From: Ophiura sarsii
Taxonomy: Eukaryota > Echinodermata > Ophiuroidea > Amphilepidida > Ophiuridae
Assembly (NCBI GenBank): GCA_035610835.1
Contig: CM069443.1
Span: forward strand, 88,844,690-88,908,689
DNA: 64,000 bases
Direction: 5' to 3'
Shown: one piece after another, positions 35,441-45,519 of the stretch
Numbering within the stretch: position 1 is the stretch's first letter
Layout of the letters: every line of letters begins with the position of its first letter
Notes under the pieces: generated by a model
Told to the model about the DNA's origin: nothing
Seen by the model: the letters and a program-made list of their open reading frames with translations, nothing else
Database searches by the model: none
Translations under genes and position numbers: made by a program

Positions 35441-35552
35441 AATATATTTATGATTTATGATCAGAAAAGTAAATCTGCAAGAAAATCTGCTTCCAATTTT
35501 TTTTCGAGGATTGAGGGCGTTTCATGGAAAAGATCACATAATATACCTTTAA

Positions 35553-37020
35553 AATTATAGGGACGTGACCCCGCAACCCCACCTCATTTGCGCCGCAACC
35601 CTCCCTCCTCCCACCTCCTTCTCTTCCTCCTTCTTCTCCTCTTCCTCCTTCTTCGCCTCCTCTTCCTCCCTTTTTTAAACACTTTTTTTCAATGGGGGGG
35701 GGGGGGGGGGGGGTAGGGGGCATGGCCTGCTGGCCCCCTGGATACGTCACTGCTCTAGCTATCGATTACCATGTGTGTGCCTCTAATGAGATGTTTTAAT
35801 GGGATTTTATCACTAATTTGTGTTCGTTAAGATTAAGATTATTCTTTATTTCACTTTATAAGATAATTATGCATATAACCAGACTAGACTATTTAATGCT
35901 AATGATATCCCTTTTCTCTCCCCCTTTTTACGAAGAAGTTCCCCTTTTTACCCCCCGCTAAAAAGACCGTATCGAAGCATAAGTCCATGATCGAAGGACA
36001 TTTTCATTCATTCATTCATTCATTCATAAAAGGTTTATTAAAAACTGTTCCTTGCAGCAAATACAAAGTAGCTGAATTACAGCAATTTTACATATAAAAA
36101 TACAATTATTAAAGGAACAATATAATCTACGAAAATTAATTACATGAACCCACTCTTCACACTCACCGAATACCACTAAAACAACCAACACTCAAAAACA
36201 TCCACACACACACACATCCAACACCCTACCATTCAAACTCGGCTCGTTCATTCATTCATGACTGGTTAATTAACATTGATACAGGGTGTCTCAAAAAAAC
36301 CCGTGCACGTGTTTACCCAGCTTATTGACCGTGAACTTATAACAATTGTATACATAGTGATAGCCATAACGGTTAGCTTTCATATTCCGTTTATTTCATC
36401 TGATTTGGATTTGTCAATCTTGAGATATGACCTTAAGTCGACGTTGTGCCACTTTACAGTTTGCAATGAATAGAAAGGGTTACTCCGGAGAGAGTGGTTG
36501 TTACCATCCCCTAAAAAAATCCAATCCGAAATGCAGAGTATGCTTATTTTGGGTATCATGTTATAGCTAGAGGTTTCCTCTATCCATACATACTAAAACA
36601 AGTACAAACATCCCACGCATGAGGTCACAATGACGTCACCAAACATGGCCGACCTCAAAATCCCGCAGGATTCGCTGGACAGTGAAATATCATAGAAATC
36701 TTCGCCAAAAAAGTTCTAAATATCGGAATTTCACCCGATTTTTTGCTTATAAGTGATGGAAATGGTATTTCTAACATAGGCCTATGCTAAAATATTTCAG
36801 GAACATACAATAAAAATATTTTTCAAAATGGCGATTAAAAAAAAAGAAAAGTGGCAACCACCCCCCTACAATCGGACTTTGACGGCTTACCCTACCCCCG
36901 GGTAAGGTGGCAGCCTTAATTTGTTTTCGTCAAAATGAGCGCATGGAATGTAAAAGCGATCACTTAGACGCCCTAGGTCACTGTTTTTTGCGTTCTAGCG
37001 CAATCGGCGACCACCCTCCC
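35553..37020. other. Gap with pyrimidine tract, G run and (TTCA)n
   Basis: A pyrimidine-rich tract (CCTCCTTCTTC words) spans about 35595-35680 and a run of about 19 G lies near 35694-35712. The word CCTGGATACGTCACTG at 35738-35753 resembles a hAT right end, but no partner was found. (TTCA)n lies at 36004-36027 with a related scrap at 36246. No gene is recognised in 35760-37020. Confidence 0.55.
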
Positions 37021-37024
37021 TTAA

Positions 37025-37263
37025 CACTTTCCACGCGGCTATTATTTTAACCATACACAAAACAGATTTTTCAGAAACCTTTCACAATTTTCAAAGCCTA
37101 TCTCAAGGTTTACTGACCCAATACTAGGCATGTTTGTACTTATGTCAATGCATTTCTCATGGTGATTTTGAATATGTTAATGAAATTCAATAATGTTGAC
37201 ATTTTTTAAACATTTTGTGAAATTTTGGAATGTCGTCTGCAGCCGCCTGCCGCGTGGAAAGTG
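37025..37263. mobile_element. TTAA MITE, 239 bp, piggyBac-like
   Basis: Perfect 15-base inverted ends CACTTTCCACGCGGC are flanked by TTAA (37021-37024, 37264-37267). The ends and target resemble piggyBac-derived MITEs. No coding content. Confidence 0.85.
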
Positions 37264-37403
37264 TTAAGAGGACGAGGGTTATAATGCTTATCTTTTAGCA
37301 TTCTTTCCGTAAAAGTGCCACTGTACACATTTTCCCATTGCCGAGAGATTGAAGCCAGACTGAAGCCTCTAGCGTGATAGCGCCCCCATTCCAAGAGTTA
37401 CAT

Positions 37404-37690
37404 CACGCGTCTAAATTATGCAAACATCAAAGGCAGCAGCAAAAGCGAGTCTGGGCATTATAAAGAGATCCTTTAAATACATCGACAGCCTCGACAGTTT
37501 TTCAATTTTGTACAAGGCATGCATCCGTCCGCAACTAGAGTACCGTATTCAATTCCCCGGTTTAATTCAAGCCTGGAACACGTATCAGATTGGTGACATC
37601 AAAAACGCTCGAGAAAGTTCAGAGAAGCCACGAAACTGGTCACGAGAGTGAGGGTAGAGGCGTTGCGTCTCCATACCGGCGTGAAAAACT
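37404..37690 (+). pseudogene. LINE reverse-transcriptase C-terminal fragment
   Basis: The plus frame from about 37418 contains ASLGIIKRSFKYIDS, YKACIRPQLEY and, after frame shifts, IQAW and KTLEKVQRS. These are the marks of the region just after the polymerase domain in CR1/RTE-like LINEs (LGLIKRSF, LVRPHLEY, LEKVQRRATK). The frame is broken at least twice and no upstream polymerase motif is present, so this is a dead fragment. Confidence 0.72.
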
Positions 37691-37729
37691 GCAATTTCCA
37701 AATAATTTGCATGTCTTCTTTTCTCCTTT

Positions 37730-37915
37730 CTGTCCGTTTCCTCCCTTTTCCCTTCCCTTTCCCTTTCCCTTTTTCCTTTCCTTCCCTTTTTTCCCTTCCC
37801 TTTCTTTCCTCTTCTACTTTTCTTTCCCTTCCTTTGCCTTCCCGATTTTCGCTTAGTCCCGATTTTCCGGTCAAATTATTTTTCAGTGGGGGGGGGGGGG
37901 GGGGGGGGGGGCACT
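37730..37915 (+). repeat. Pyrimidine tract followed by about 27 G
   Basis: CCCTTTCCCTTCC-type sequence runs over about 37738-37850. A G homopolymer follows near 37887-37911. Open frames rich in Phe, Pro and Ser on this tract are artefacts. CTGGCTACGCTATTG at 37936-37950 resembles a hAT right end. Confidence 0.8.
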
Positions 37916-38049
37916 CTGCCCCCCTTTTCCCCCGTCTGGCTACGCTATTGAAGCTCCCCGGCCCCCTCCATCAGTTGTCAACGCCAATTGAGCTGGTATA
38001 CCAAGCGGTGCGCAGCACCGCCATCCGAGCTATGCTCGCACAGGGGAGT

Positions 38050-38200
38050 GTCTGAGGGGGGATGTTCCCCTGAGAAGTAGATTTTTTCTTCTTCAATTTT
38101 CGAACTCATTTGGTGCGATCTGGTGTATACTTTTGACCAATATTGTATTGAAAAGCCATCACTTCATTTTCAATAAATATTTTGTTTTTTATCAATGCAC
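38050..38200 (+). repeat. Dispersed GTCTGAGGGG repeat, copy 2
   Basis: Shares GTCTGAGGGG, CAATTTTCGAACTCATTTGG, TGCGATCTGGTGTATACTTT and TGAAAAGCCATCACTTCATT with 10583-10720 and 40155-40295. Confidence 0.75.
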
Positions 38201-38223
38201 GAAAGAAGTTGAGCATAGGCCTA

Positions 38224-38756
38224 TAAACACTTCAAAAGAAGTAAGTTCCCCTTTAGGGGTTCCCTTATATTTCTAAAACAATACATTGGAATGAAATGGG
38301 GGTTTCAGTCCAATGATTATGGGCTTCATACCAATACTTGACCAAAATTTCAAATCAACAGGTTCTGTCATGCTCGAGTGAGCACGTATTGAATGACGGA
38401 ATGTCCCATTTCAAAAGTTGCTAAAATAACGTTTAATTCTGGTACAACAAGAGTTGGACCTCCATATCGAGTAGCGCGCCTCATCAACACTATGAGAAAT
38501 CGATGTCGTCAATTGATACACCAACGTGGTGGATACACACACTACTAAACATTATGTTGACAACTTTTGAAATGGGACATTTTGTCATTCAATACAAGCT
38601 CACTCAAGCATGACAGAACCTGTTGATTTGAAATTTTGGTCAAGTATTGGTATGAACCTCATAACAATTTGACAGAAAACCCATTTGAACCCAATGTATA
38701 TTTGTGAAAATATAAGGGAAACCCTAAAGGGGAACTTACTTCTTTTGAAGTGTTTA
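38224..38756. mobile_element. Tc1/mariner-derived MITE with about 200-bp arms
   Basis: Inverted arms, about 38224-38420 and 38560-38756, begin AACACTTCAAAAGAAGTAAG. Both are bounded by TATA, consistent with a TA target. The loop holds the last codons of a transposase (separate entry). The element therefore arose from a full-length Tc1-like transposon by internal deletion. Confidence 0.86.
38441..38548 (+). pseudogene. Tc1-like transposase, C-terminal remnant
   Basis: Thirty-five codons before a stop at 38546 read like the end of Tc1-family transposases: a basic helix with LINTMRNRCRQLI, then HQRGGYTHY and the stop. The family ending known to me has the form MRRRC...ARGGHTRY. The catalytic DDE domain is absent. 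It lies in the loop of a MITE whose terminal repeats it probably once served. Confidence 0.75.
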
Positions 38757-38768
38757 TATACTGATATA

Positions 38769-40102
38769 CGAGGGGCGTTCGATAAATAACCGCAACCATT
38801 GTTTTTCTCCACTCATGCGCGACGTATGCCAACTAGAATTAGGGAAATTTGAAATATGGGTCTTTATCTTTCCTCGCTATGCATGAATGAACAATATCGT
38901 TTGTGGGATTACGTAATGGCACATGCGTAAAATCAATACTCTCTGGACACTGCATGAAAAATAGCTGATCAGGGCGGAGAATAATTATTTGCAAGCAATT
39001 TGATACACAGTTACTTTTTTCAAAATATCTAAAGAACCGATGCATGGAATAAGTTGCCGTTTGAAACAGTGATAGACCAGTACTATGTGCTCAACATTAC
39101 TTATTTTCAGATGCAAATTATGGAGAAAAAACACTTATTATGTAATATTAAAACGTCATCTTCTTGTCATAGCTTAAAAGAAATTCTTTAATGAATAAAC
39201 AGTCAAGGTCAAGGTATCCAACCGCAAGATTTGGCTTAAACCTCTTGTTCCTCATTGTTACATGTTATAGATTTAAACGGGAGATAAAGGCAATATCTGA
39301 AACCGTTTTCTGCAGAGAAAATGCAGCTCTTTTTACCCAATTTCAGTAAACTGACCATAACATTAAATTGAATTGTATTTTCAAATAAATGTTTACATTT
39401 TTAACTTTGTATATGTATTGAAGTTCACCACAGTTCTTGTTTTCTTAAATTCAATTCCTTATCTGTAACTTTTACGTTGGTTGCAGTGATTGTTTAACAT
39501 TTCTGCTCATTATGAGCGTTTTCTGACCACCGTGCTTTCTACGCATGCGCAGATTTTTATTCCAAGTTCAACAATTCTCGATGTATTTATTAATACCCTG
39601 TCATCTATACAATAACGAATCCTGCATTTGCTGTGGTATTTCAGGAAATCCCAATTGTTTGCTATAACTATCATTTACATTTCTTTGGATTTTCGGCATT
39701 TTGGGGCTCACTGTCAAAGCCTAATGTTGACCAAGATAAGATGCAGTGTATTTCCAAAAATTGTCTTCATGATGACAGAACCTCTTCATTTAGGACCTCG
39801 TTGAACATGGTCTCTGGTTTCCCGATGCAAAATGTTAGACTTGCACACTTATCCGGAACAAAGTTCTGCTCATTTCAATACAAGCTAATTCAAAATTCCT
39901 GCCAAAGTGGCATGTTTTTCACTATCCAAATATGGGTTATTTTATGCTAATGCTATTACGTAATTATGAATATTCAGCAAATCCAGATTGTGTTAAATGA
40001 TAGATTAAGGTTCATACTTTATAATGTACCCACTTAGATTTCCCAGAATCACTCAGGTGTGGAGAACAACAATGGTTGCGGGTATTTATTGAATGCCCCT
40101 CG
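38769..40102. mobile_element. Mariner-type element, 1334 bp, TA duplication, no intact transposase
   Basis: The ends CGAGGGGCGTTCGATAAATA and, inverted, CGAGGGGCATTCAATAAATA continue through CCGCAACCATTGTTNTTCTC for about 45 bp. TA is outside both (38767-38768, 40103-40104). Terminal sequence, TA target and length (1.3 kb) fit mariner. However, I see no D,D34D catalytic frame on either strand; the longest frames have about 70-105 codons without family motifs. It may be a mariner-sized non-autonomous relative. Confidence 0.8.
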
Positions 40103-40154
40103 TATTCTTGAATCTTGAATTAAGGATAGATAGTTTTAAAAGCTCAAACAGAGG

Positions 40155-40320
40155 GGAGTCTGAGGGGTGATGTGCCCCCGCTTAGAATTGGATTTGTTTA
40201 AATTTTCGAAAAAACAGTGGTGCGATTTGGTGTGTACTTTAGACCAATATTTTATTTAAAAAGTAATCACTTTATTTCCGATCAATATTGGCTTTTTATA
40301 TAGGCCTATGCCAGAAAGAA
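40155..40320 (+). repeat. Dispersed GAGTCTGAGGGG repeat, copy 3
   Basis: Shares GAGTCTGAGGGG, AGAATTGGATTTGTT, GTGCGATTTGGTGTGTACTT and CACTTTATTTCCGATCAATA with 10583-10740. Followed by poly-C and T-rich tracts at about 40455-40520. Confidence 0.75.
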
Positions 40321-40748
40321 GTTAGTCACTTCTAAAAGATCAGTTCTAGTCAACGTACGTACGCGTATGTATCCTGACCGACGTCAAATAAACTCCAAAC
40401 TTTCTTATGTCCCTCGCATGCCTCCCCGCCCGCCTTTTTTCTCTTCCTTTTTTCCTTCCCCCCCGCCCCCCTTTTTTCCCCTTTTTTATTTTTCCATTCC
40501 CCCCCCCCCCATTTTTTTGTTTTTGGTGGTGGTGAAAATCAGGGGGTGGGGTGATTACATTGACCATCCTCCCGGGTCAAAAGGTGGGAGGGGTGTATTC
40601 CCTCCTCCTCCCCACGGGATTTCCGCCCTTGGTCAACGCAAAATCTACAAACCAATTCAAGAATCATCTAGACAAATATTGGTCCGAAAATGGATATGGG
40701 GATCTAAAGTAAAAGGCTTACGCCTATAATTTTTTACCCATCAAATCT

Positions 40749-41525
40749 AAAAGGGGCATATAAGAGATGTGGTGGAGGCAGCGCCCTCAATTACAAAAAA
40801 ATATGATAACAGCTGGGATTTGTATATTTTTACAATTGTATTTACATGTATGAACTTACACCTATAAGGATTAAGCAAAATCAGCCATCTTTGTACAACA
40901 AAACGTCGATTCAAAAATGCTGATCTCCGGCAGATCAGCATTTTACATCCGACAGTATCCCCCTGCAGTAAGGCGTGATACATAACGCGAACCATATTTG
41001 CATAGAGGGCGTTTTTCAATAAATAGCGATGGCAGACCGATGGTGTGTATGTTCCGATCACTTTTTTGAGGGTATGATTTTTTTTTCACATCATGATATT
41101 TTATATAAGAAGAATCCCCATATTTTTCTCATTATGTCTGTAAAATCTTAGGGGCCAGAAATGTTCGATTTAGAAATTGTAGGCTAAAATGTGGTGAATA
41201 ACTGCCAAGGGTTTGTTAGCCAGTTTGTGTACAACTCAATGGGCAAAATAATTGTGACCGTGTGCTTCTAAAATGAGAACCATTGGAGTTATGCAACTCA
41301 AACTTTGGAATGTGGCAATTTTAAAGATGACCTTTCATGTAAAATAGAAAACATCAAGTTGAAAATCGGGCCAGCAATCAGAACATCTACCTCTAATCAA
41401 GTTTTGCTGGGTTTTTGTTGGTAGAAACAACAATAATGGCAATTTTTAATGTTCATCTTGAATTCTGTAGGAAATTTTTACAAATTTAAAATTGTCAACA
41501 CCCCTTTTAAAATGTCCCTTAGTGT
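40749..41525. mobile_element. Copy of the 34.4-kb TTAA MITE, interrupted by an AGGTAGATG element
   Basis: The left part, about 40760-41035, and the right part, about 41395-41525, match the inverse of 34371-34766 (GAGATGTGGTGGAGGCAGCG; TTTTTCAATAAATA; TTGTTGGTAGAAACAACAAT). Between them, about 41036-41393, lies a diverged member of the AGGTAGATG family: ACCATTGGAGTTATGCAACT and GATGACCTTTCATG are shared with 20550-20605. Outer TTAA copies are eroded. Confidence 0.7.
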
Positions 41526-42005
41526 AAGTGTAAGTATTATAACGATTTCAGAGAGGCCAAGCAAAAGGGTGATTGGTGCCCATTGTATCTATTGTTATAT
41601 CAATGGGACGTTTAGCCAGGTTTGAACGTCTGTCTGTGGTAACCGCGCTGAACTTGAGGTTAATACGGGATGTACGGACCTTTGCTCGTTCACATCCTTT
41701 TTAAAGGAATTTTTAATTTGAAAACTGACGTTCGAATATTGAATTGCCCATCCCTACCGTATTATAAAATGGCGACTGTCATTTGTCATCCTAGATGTGT
41801 TGTGTAATAAAAGCTCAAACTATCAAGCTCTTCAGACTAAAGTGGTTGATTTCATCAAGCTATCAAACAACGAGGGATAGTATACTTTAACATTTCTTCC
41901 TAAATCTGTAAATAAGACATTTGGTAAGTATGTGGTAGGCCTAAATTAATGCGAAATACGGCAAGTAATTCATGATCAGATCATCATCAGACTCGGAGAC
42001 AAATG

Positions 42006-42152
42006 GGCAATCCTGTATTTTTAGGTTGAAATTGATTGACGGAATAAACCGTACTATACTTCATGAATTTGACTTTACGGTATATGTTTAATCAATTCAA
42101 AGTGTACGGTTTATTCCGTCAGATCAATTTAACCCTAAAATACAGGATTGCC
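42006..42152. repeat. Inverted repeat around ACGGAATAAACCGT words
   Basis: Arms 42006-42054 and 42104-42152 are close inverted copies (GGCAATCCTGTATTTTTAGG and ATTGACGGAATAAACCGTAC). The word ACGGAATAAACCGT is itself palindromic in its outer parts and recurs at 42350 and 17987. The rest of 41526-42300 shows nothing coding. Confidence 0.75.
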
Positions 42153-42316
42153 GACAAACAATGACAAATGAACCGGCACTGCGGCAGACCGTATTTTATT
42201 TTCTGAGACTGGTCTGATGTCAGTGATTTGTTGTGATGTTTTATTGTTTATTATAACATGATAAAGTTAATTATCTTTTTGTTCTTCAACAATGTTTACA
42301 TTGGACATTGGTATTA

Positions 42317-43527
42317 AGCGCTGTTTTCCAACCCTGGAAGGAGGTTCTACGGAATAAACCGTCACATCAGTACATTTTACTGGCAATAAATACGTCTAGT
42401 TTTAATTATCAATCGGCCATGTCAGCCCGGGCGATGGGTGTTCTGTAGTGTAGTGTAGGCCCCGGGGTAGGCCCTACCCTAAAAACAAAATGGCATGATT
42501 ATATCAGAGAGATGTTATTACTAATTAGCTAGGCCTACTTACCTAGGGCAGCTATATGTAACCACAACCACCTCCCTGATTATATTATATATACAAACAT
42601 TTTGGGAGGTTGTTTTGAGGGAATTTGTGCTAGGTCGGCCCGGAGTAACGTCACACAATAACATGCCGTTGACCTAGCTACAAAGACAAGCATTGACTTC
42701 CTACGTCGTATTTGTTTCAAAACAAAAAATAAATTTACTGGTAGTTAAATTTAAGTTATCCTTACTTATACTAGAACAATACTTACGGATTATTTTGCCT
42801 TGGTACTATCGATGTTATTCTACGCTCACGAATTCTGGAGATTTTAGAGGTTTTTTAACGACTATAATTTTTTCCATGAATACCTTTCTACAATGCCGTC
42901 GTTTATGATTGTTCCCTGCATCAATGGGCTCCACACAACTCATCCAAAGGAGATCCTGGGTACCGGGAATCAGCCAAAGAAATAGGGGTAGATTAGACTG
43001 TAACTCTCAGTCGCCCTCTATATTTGTACAGCTTTAGCTGCTGTACGGTAATATTGAAGACTTGGGGGATGTAGTCTAGGGGTCGGTGCGGAGAGTTCAT
43101 ATCAAATAGAGTTCTTCCGTTTGCCCAGCGCATTAATTCCCTGTCTAGTATTTACGTAAATGAAAACTGCCCGTCAAAAGAACTAATAGAAAACTAAACA
43201 ATTAATTTTAGTTGCAATGCTGTACATGTATGTTGCCATGTAGTATACAGAAAATATGCCTTGTTTAGGATTATGCGCCTGATTGCTGGAGCGTGATTGG
43301 TTATAACACGCCATGTTTTTGATTTAAAAGCATTTTAATTAAATATCATTAGACCCCATTAGGGTAACAGAGATACAACAAAAACATCAACAATACAATT
43401 ACAATTACAATGGATAAAACAGAATGCATATATAAATATGTACAAGAACTTAATTAAGTTAGTCAAATTTCTGAAGTATACAATTTATTCCGTAACATCC
43501 TTCCAGCGGTTGGAAAACAGTGCTTAC
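42317..43527. mobile_element. Possible TIR element, 1.2 kb
   Basis: About 48 bp at 42317-42363 and 43480-43527 are inverted copies: CTGTTTTCCAACC, CTGGAAGGA and ACGGAATAAA-type words in the same order. No clean target duplication was found. The interior has no recognisable coding sequence. The same ACGGAATAAACCGT and CTGGAAA words appear near 17987-18020. Confidence 0.5.
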
Positions 43528-43562
43528 CATTTACATCCTAGTATAAAATGTAATAAAGCTAA

Positions 43563-43685
43563 TGAAAGCGAGGCTCTCCCCTCAGAGCACGCGCGCACAA
43601 CCGTGTCACGCTATGCACACACCTGCATGAAACCACGACGCAGTGTGGTGTGATAATGCGTGGTAAGGTGAGAGCCTCGCTTTCA
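43563..43685. repeat. Hairpin bounded by GAAAGCGAGGCTCTC
   Basis: The outer 15 bases are exact inverted copies (near 43563-43579 and 43670-43685). Inner pairing is partial, with GC-rich CACGCGCGCAC and CACACC words. Origin unknown. Confidence 0.6.
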
Positions 43686-43846
43686 ATGGTTCCATCTGTA
43701 CTGTGCAAGTAGCATATAGACCATATCAAATCGAAGTTTTTAGAAAATACTCGATCGGTTCCGATAAGCCGAGTGTGTTTTTGGCATCAGTGGATGACGG
43801 CAAGTCATCCACAGAACAACAAACCTGTTTACAACCCGGTGTGTGT

Positions 43847-44396
43847 TAGGGCTGGGAATTTCGGGTATTTGTGTACCCGGGTACCCGACCCATTTTCCAG
43901 ACCCCCTCCCCCCCCGGTGGTTTTTTTCTTTTTTTTCCCCAATTTTTTTCTTCAATTAAATTTTTTTATCGGAGTACACATTTTGTTACCTAAACGACCT
44001 CGATTGACCCCATACATAACCCTCATGTGACCCCATATCATCTCCATGTAACCTCTATCTTGGCGTCAAATGCAACTTTACAGGTAATGGAATAGATTTG
44101 ATAATATACATTATGATATAACAAGCATAAGCCCACCTAAATTCAGTAAATTATACAGCAAGATACAATACAATATAAGGTCATAGCATTCACAATTGTA
44201 TGTGTGGATGGACAATAACAAGGTTGACCTCACCCCAGTTAATAATACCCATGCATCAGCATGCTCACCAATACATTGTAGTATAGTTTTTTTTAATTAA
44301 TTTTTTTACAATTCGGGTATCGGGTACCTTATTTCGGGTACCCGGGTACCTTTATCGAGCGGGTACCCGTTTGCCCGCCCGAAATTCCCAGCCTTA
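43847..44396. mobile_element. hAT MITE, 550 bp, TAGGGCTGGGAATTTCGGG ends
   Basis: The ends TAGGGCTGGGAATTTCGGG and, inverted, TAAGGCTGGGAATTTCGGG fit hAT. The 8-bp flanks GTGTGTGT and AAGTGTGT match in six positions. Subterminal GGGTACCCGGGTACC words recur at both ends (43874, 44336, 44361), as expected for transposase-binding repeats. No coding sequence. Confidence 0.8.
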
Positions 44397-44489
44397 AAGT
44401 GTGTGTAATAACCTGTGTGTAGATTTGTGTTGGTGAAAGATTGTCTTGCTCACAAAGTTGTATCTGGCAGTGTTTCAGTATCAAAAACG

Positions 44490-44765
44490 GTGAGATAAAA
44501 GAGATTCAGGGTAATTCTTTCACATTTACCGTCTGCTCGATAAATTTTGAAGTTGTCGGTATCGACGCCATCGTTTTGATAAAACAAAATAGTCTCCCTA
44601 CTAGTTTTACTTCTCATGAGTGTACGCTTGTATGGCAACATAGTAAACCACTAGGCAGACAACCAATGCTATGAATGCGATCAACCGTTGCAAAGAACGC
44701 ACTATGCACCAAGTCCATGTGACCTTTTTTCTCGAAGATTTCCGTTCTCAATTTGAAATGTGTCA
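44490..44765 (+). repeat. Segmental duplication, copy 1
   Basis: About 275 bp shared with 45226-45515 in the same orientation: AAAACGGTGAGATAAAAGAG, CGGTATCGACGCCAT, CTAGTTTTACTTCTCA and ACCAATGCTATGAATGCGA. Divergence is moderate with small gaps. I could not identify the source; no stable frame is kept in both copies. Confidence 0.82.
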
Positions 44766-44778
44766 GAGCTATGTAGAG

Positions 44779-45062
44779 CAGGGCAGGGCCTTAGCCAGGA
44801 CTTGAAAATTGGGTGTCCAAAGTGGGACCAAAAAAAAGTGGAGTGAGCAGCGCGAGTGGAGCGTCCATGTTCCTGTGTAAATTGACCGCATCGGAAGCCG
44901 TGAGCTCTAAATTATTATTACAAATCGGTCCAAATTAAAAGATTTATTTTTATTTTTTAGGGCGTTCATTGAACGGCTTTAGCATTTTTAAGGCGTCCAT
45001 TTTCGCGATAGGGCGTCCTTATGAAGCCCAGATGGGTCTCTGGCTAATGTCTTGTGCCCTTG
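44779..45062. mobile_element. hAT MITE, 284 bp, target duplication ATGTAGAG
   Basis: Perfect ATGTAGAG copies flank it (44771-44778, 45063-45070). The ends are CAGGGCAGGGCCTTAGCCAG and, inverted, CAAGGGCACAAGACATTAGC. Subterminal GGGCGTCC words recur (44961, 44991, 45010). It sits between the two copies of the segmental duplication. Confidence 0.85.
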
Positions 45063-45225
45063 ATGTAGAGAATAAGGTATTGTTTTGAAACCGTACCTGT
45101 GTTATATTGTCTGACATTAATGTGGACATTAGTATTATTTTTGGTTATAAATGGAGCAAAACTAGTTCCTAGTTATCATGCACTGCGAGAGGGTGGGCAC
45201 GCTAATAAATGTATTCTTCAGTAAA

Positions 45226-45515
45226 AAAAAACGGTGAGATAAAAGAGAATCAGGGGGAGCCGTGAATAATGCTTCCTTCAGCTTGATATAAACATTTAAA
45301 GTTGCCGGTATCGACGCCATTGTATAAATACAAACAATAGTCTCGCTCCTAGTTTTACTTCTCACATGTATACATGCTTGTATAACATAGTAAACAACTA
45401 TAGCAGTCAACCAATGCTATGAATGCGAACAACCGTTGTGAAGGACGATTCATTACGCTGGTACGCACCTAGTCCATGTTTTTCCAAAGTTTTCCTATCT
45501 CAATTTGAAACAGTC
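45226..45515 (+). repeat. Segmental duplication, copy 2
   Basis: Direct partner of 44490-44765. It diverges most in the middle (CCGTGAATAATGCTTCC instead of the first copy's CACATTTACC tract). Confidence 0.8.
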
Positions 45516-45519
45516 TATA

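Larger units (their letters stand above)
22653..35548. mobile_element. Very large TTAA-flanked foldback, 12.9 kb with nested insertions
   Basis: The left end AGGCATATTATGTGATCTTT and the right end, inverted, AGGTATATTATGTGATCTTT abut TTAA (22649-22652, 35549-35552). Inverted matches continue inward: GCAGATTTTCTTGCAGATTT, a tract around CCATCCAAAGGCAATAAATG, CTTAGAGGTGTATTTT with AGGCGTAGTAT, and a block of ATGGCGNCC units. The middle is a GGTCATTAAATGATCACC minisatellite. Without the inserted hAT (3.4 kb) and LTR element (6.05 kb) it would be about 3.4 kb. No transposase is present. Piggy-Bac or Kolobok relationship is inferred from TTAA only, and the outer pair could instead be two separate copies. 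Confidence 0.65.

Noticed and set aside
36276..36310. CAGGGTGTCTCAAAAAAACC as the end of a Tc1/mariner-type element
   Set aside because: No inverted partner was found within several kilobases.
37590..38055. Phe/Pro/Ser-rich frame of 135 codons
   Set aside because: Lies over a pyrimidine tract and a G homopolymer; shows no family features. Only the first part overlaps a LINE relic.
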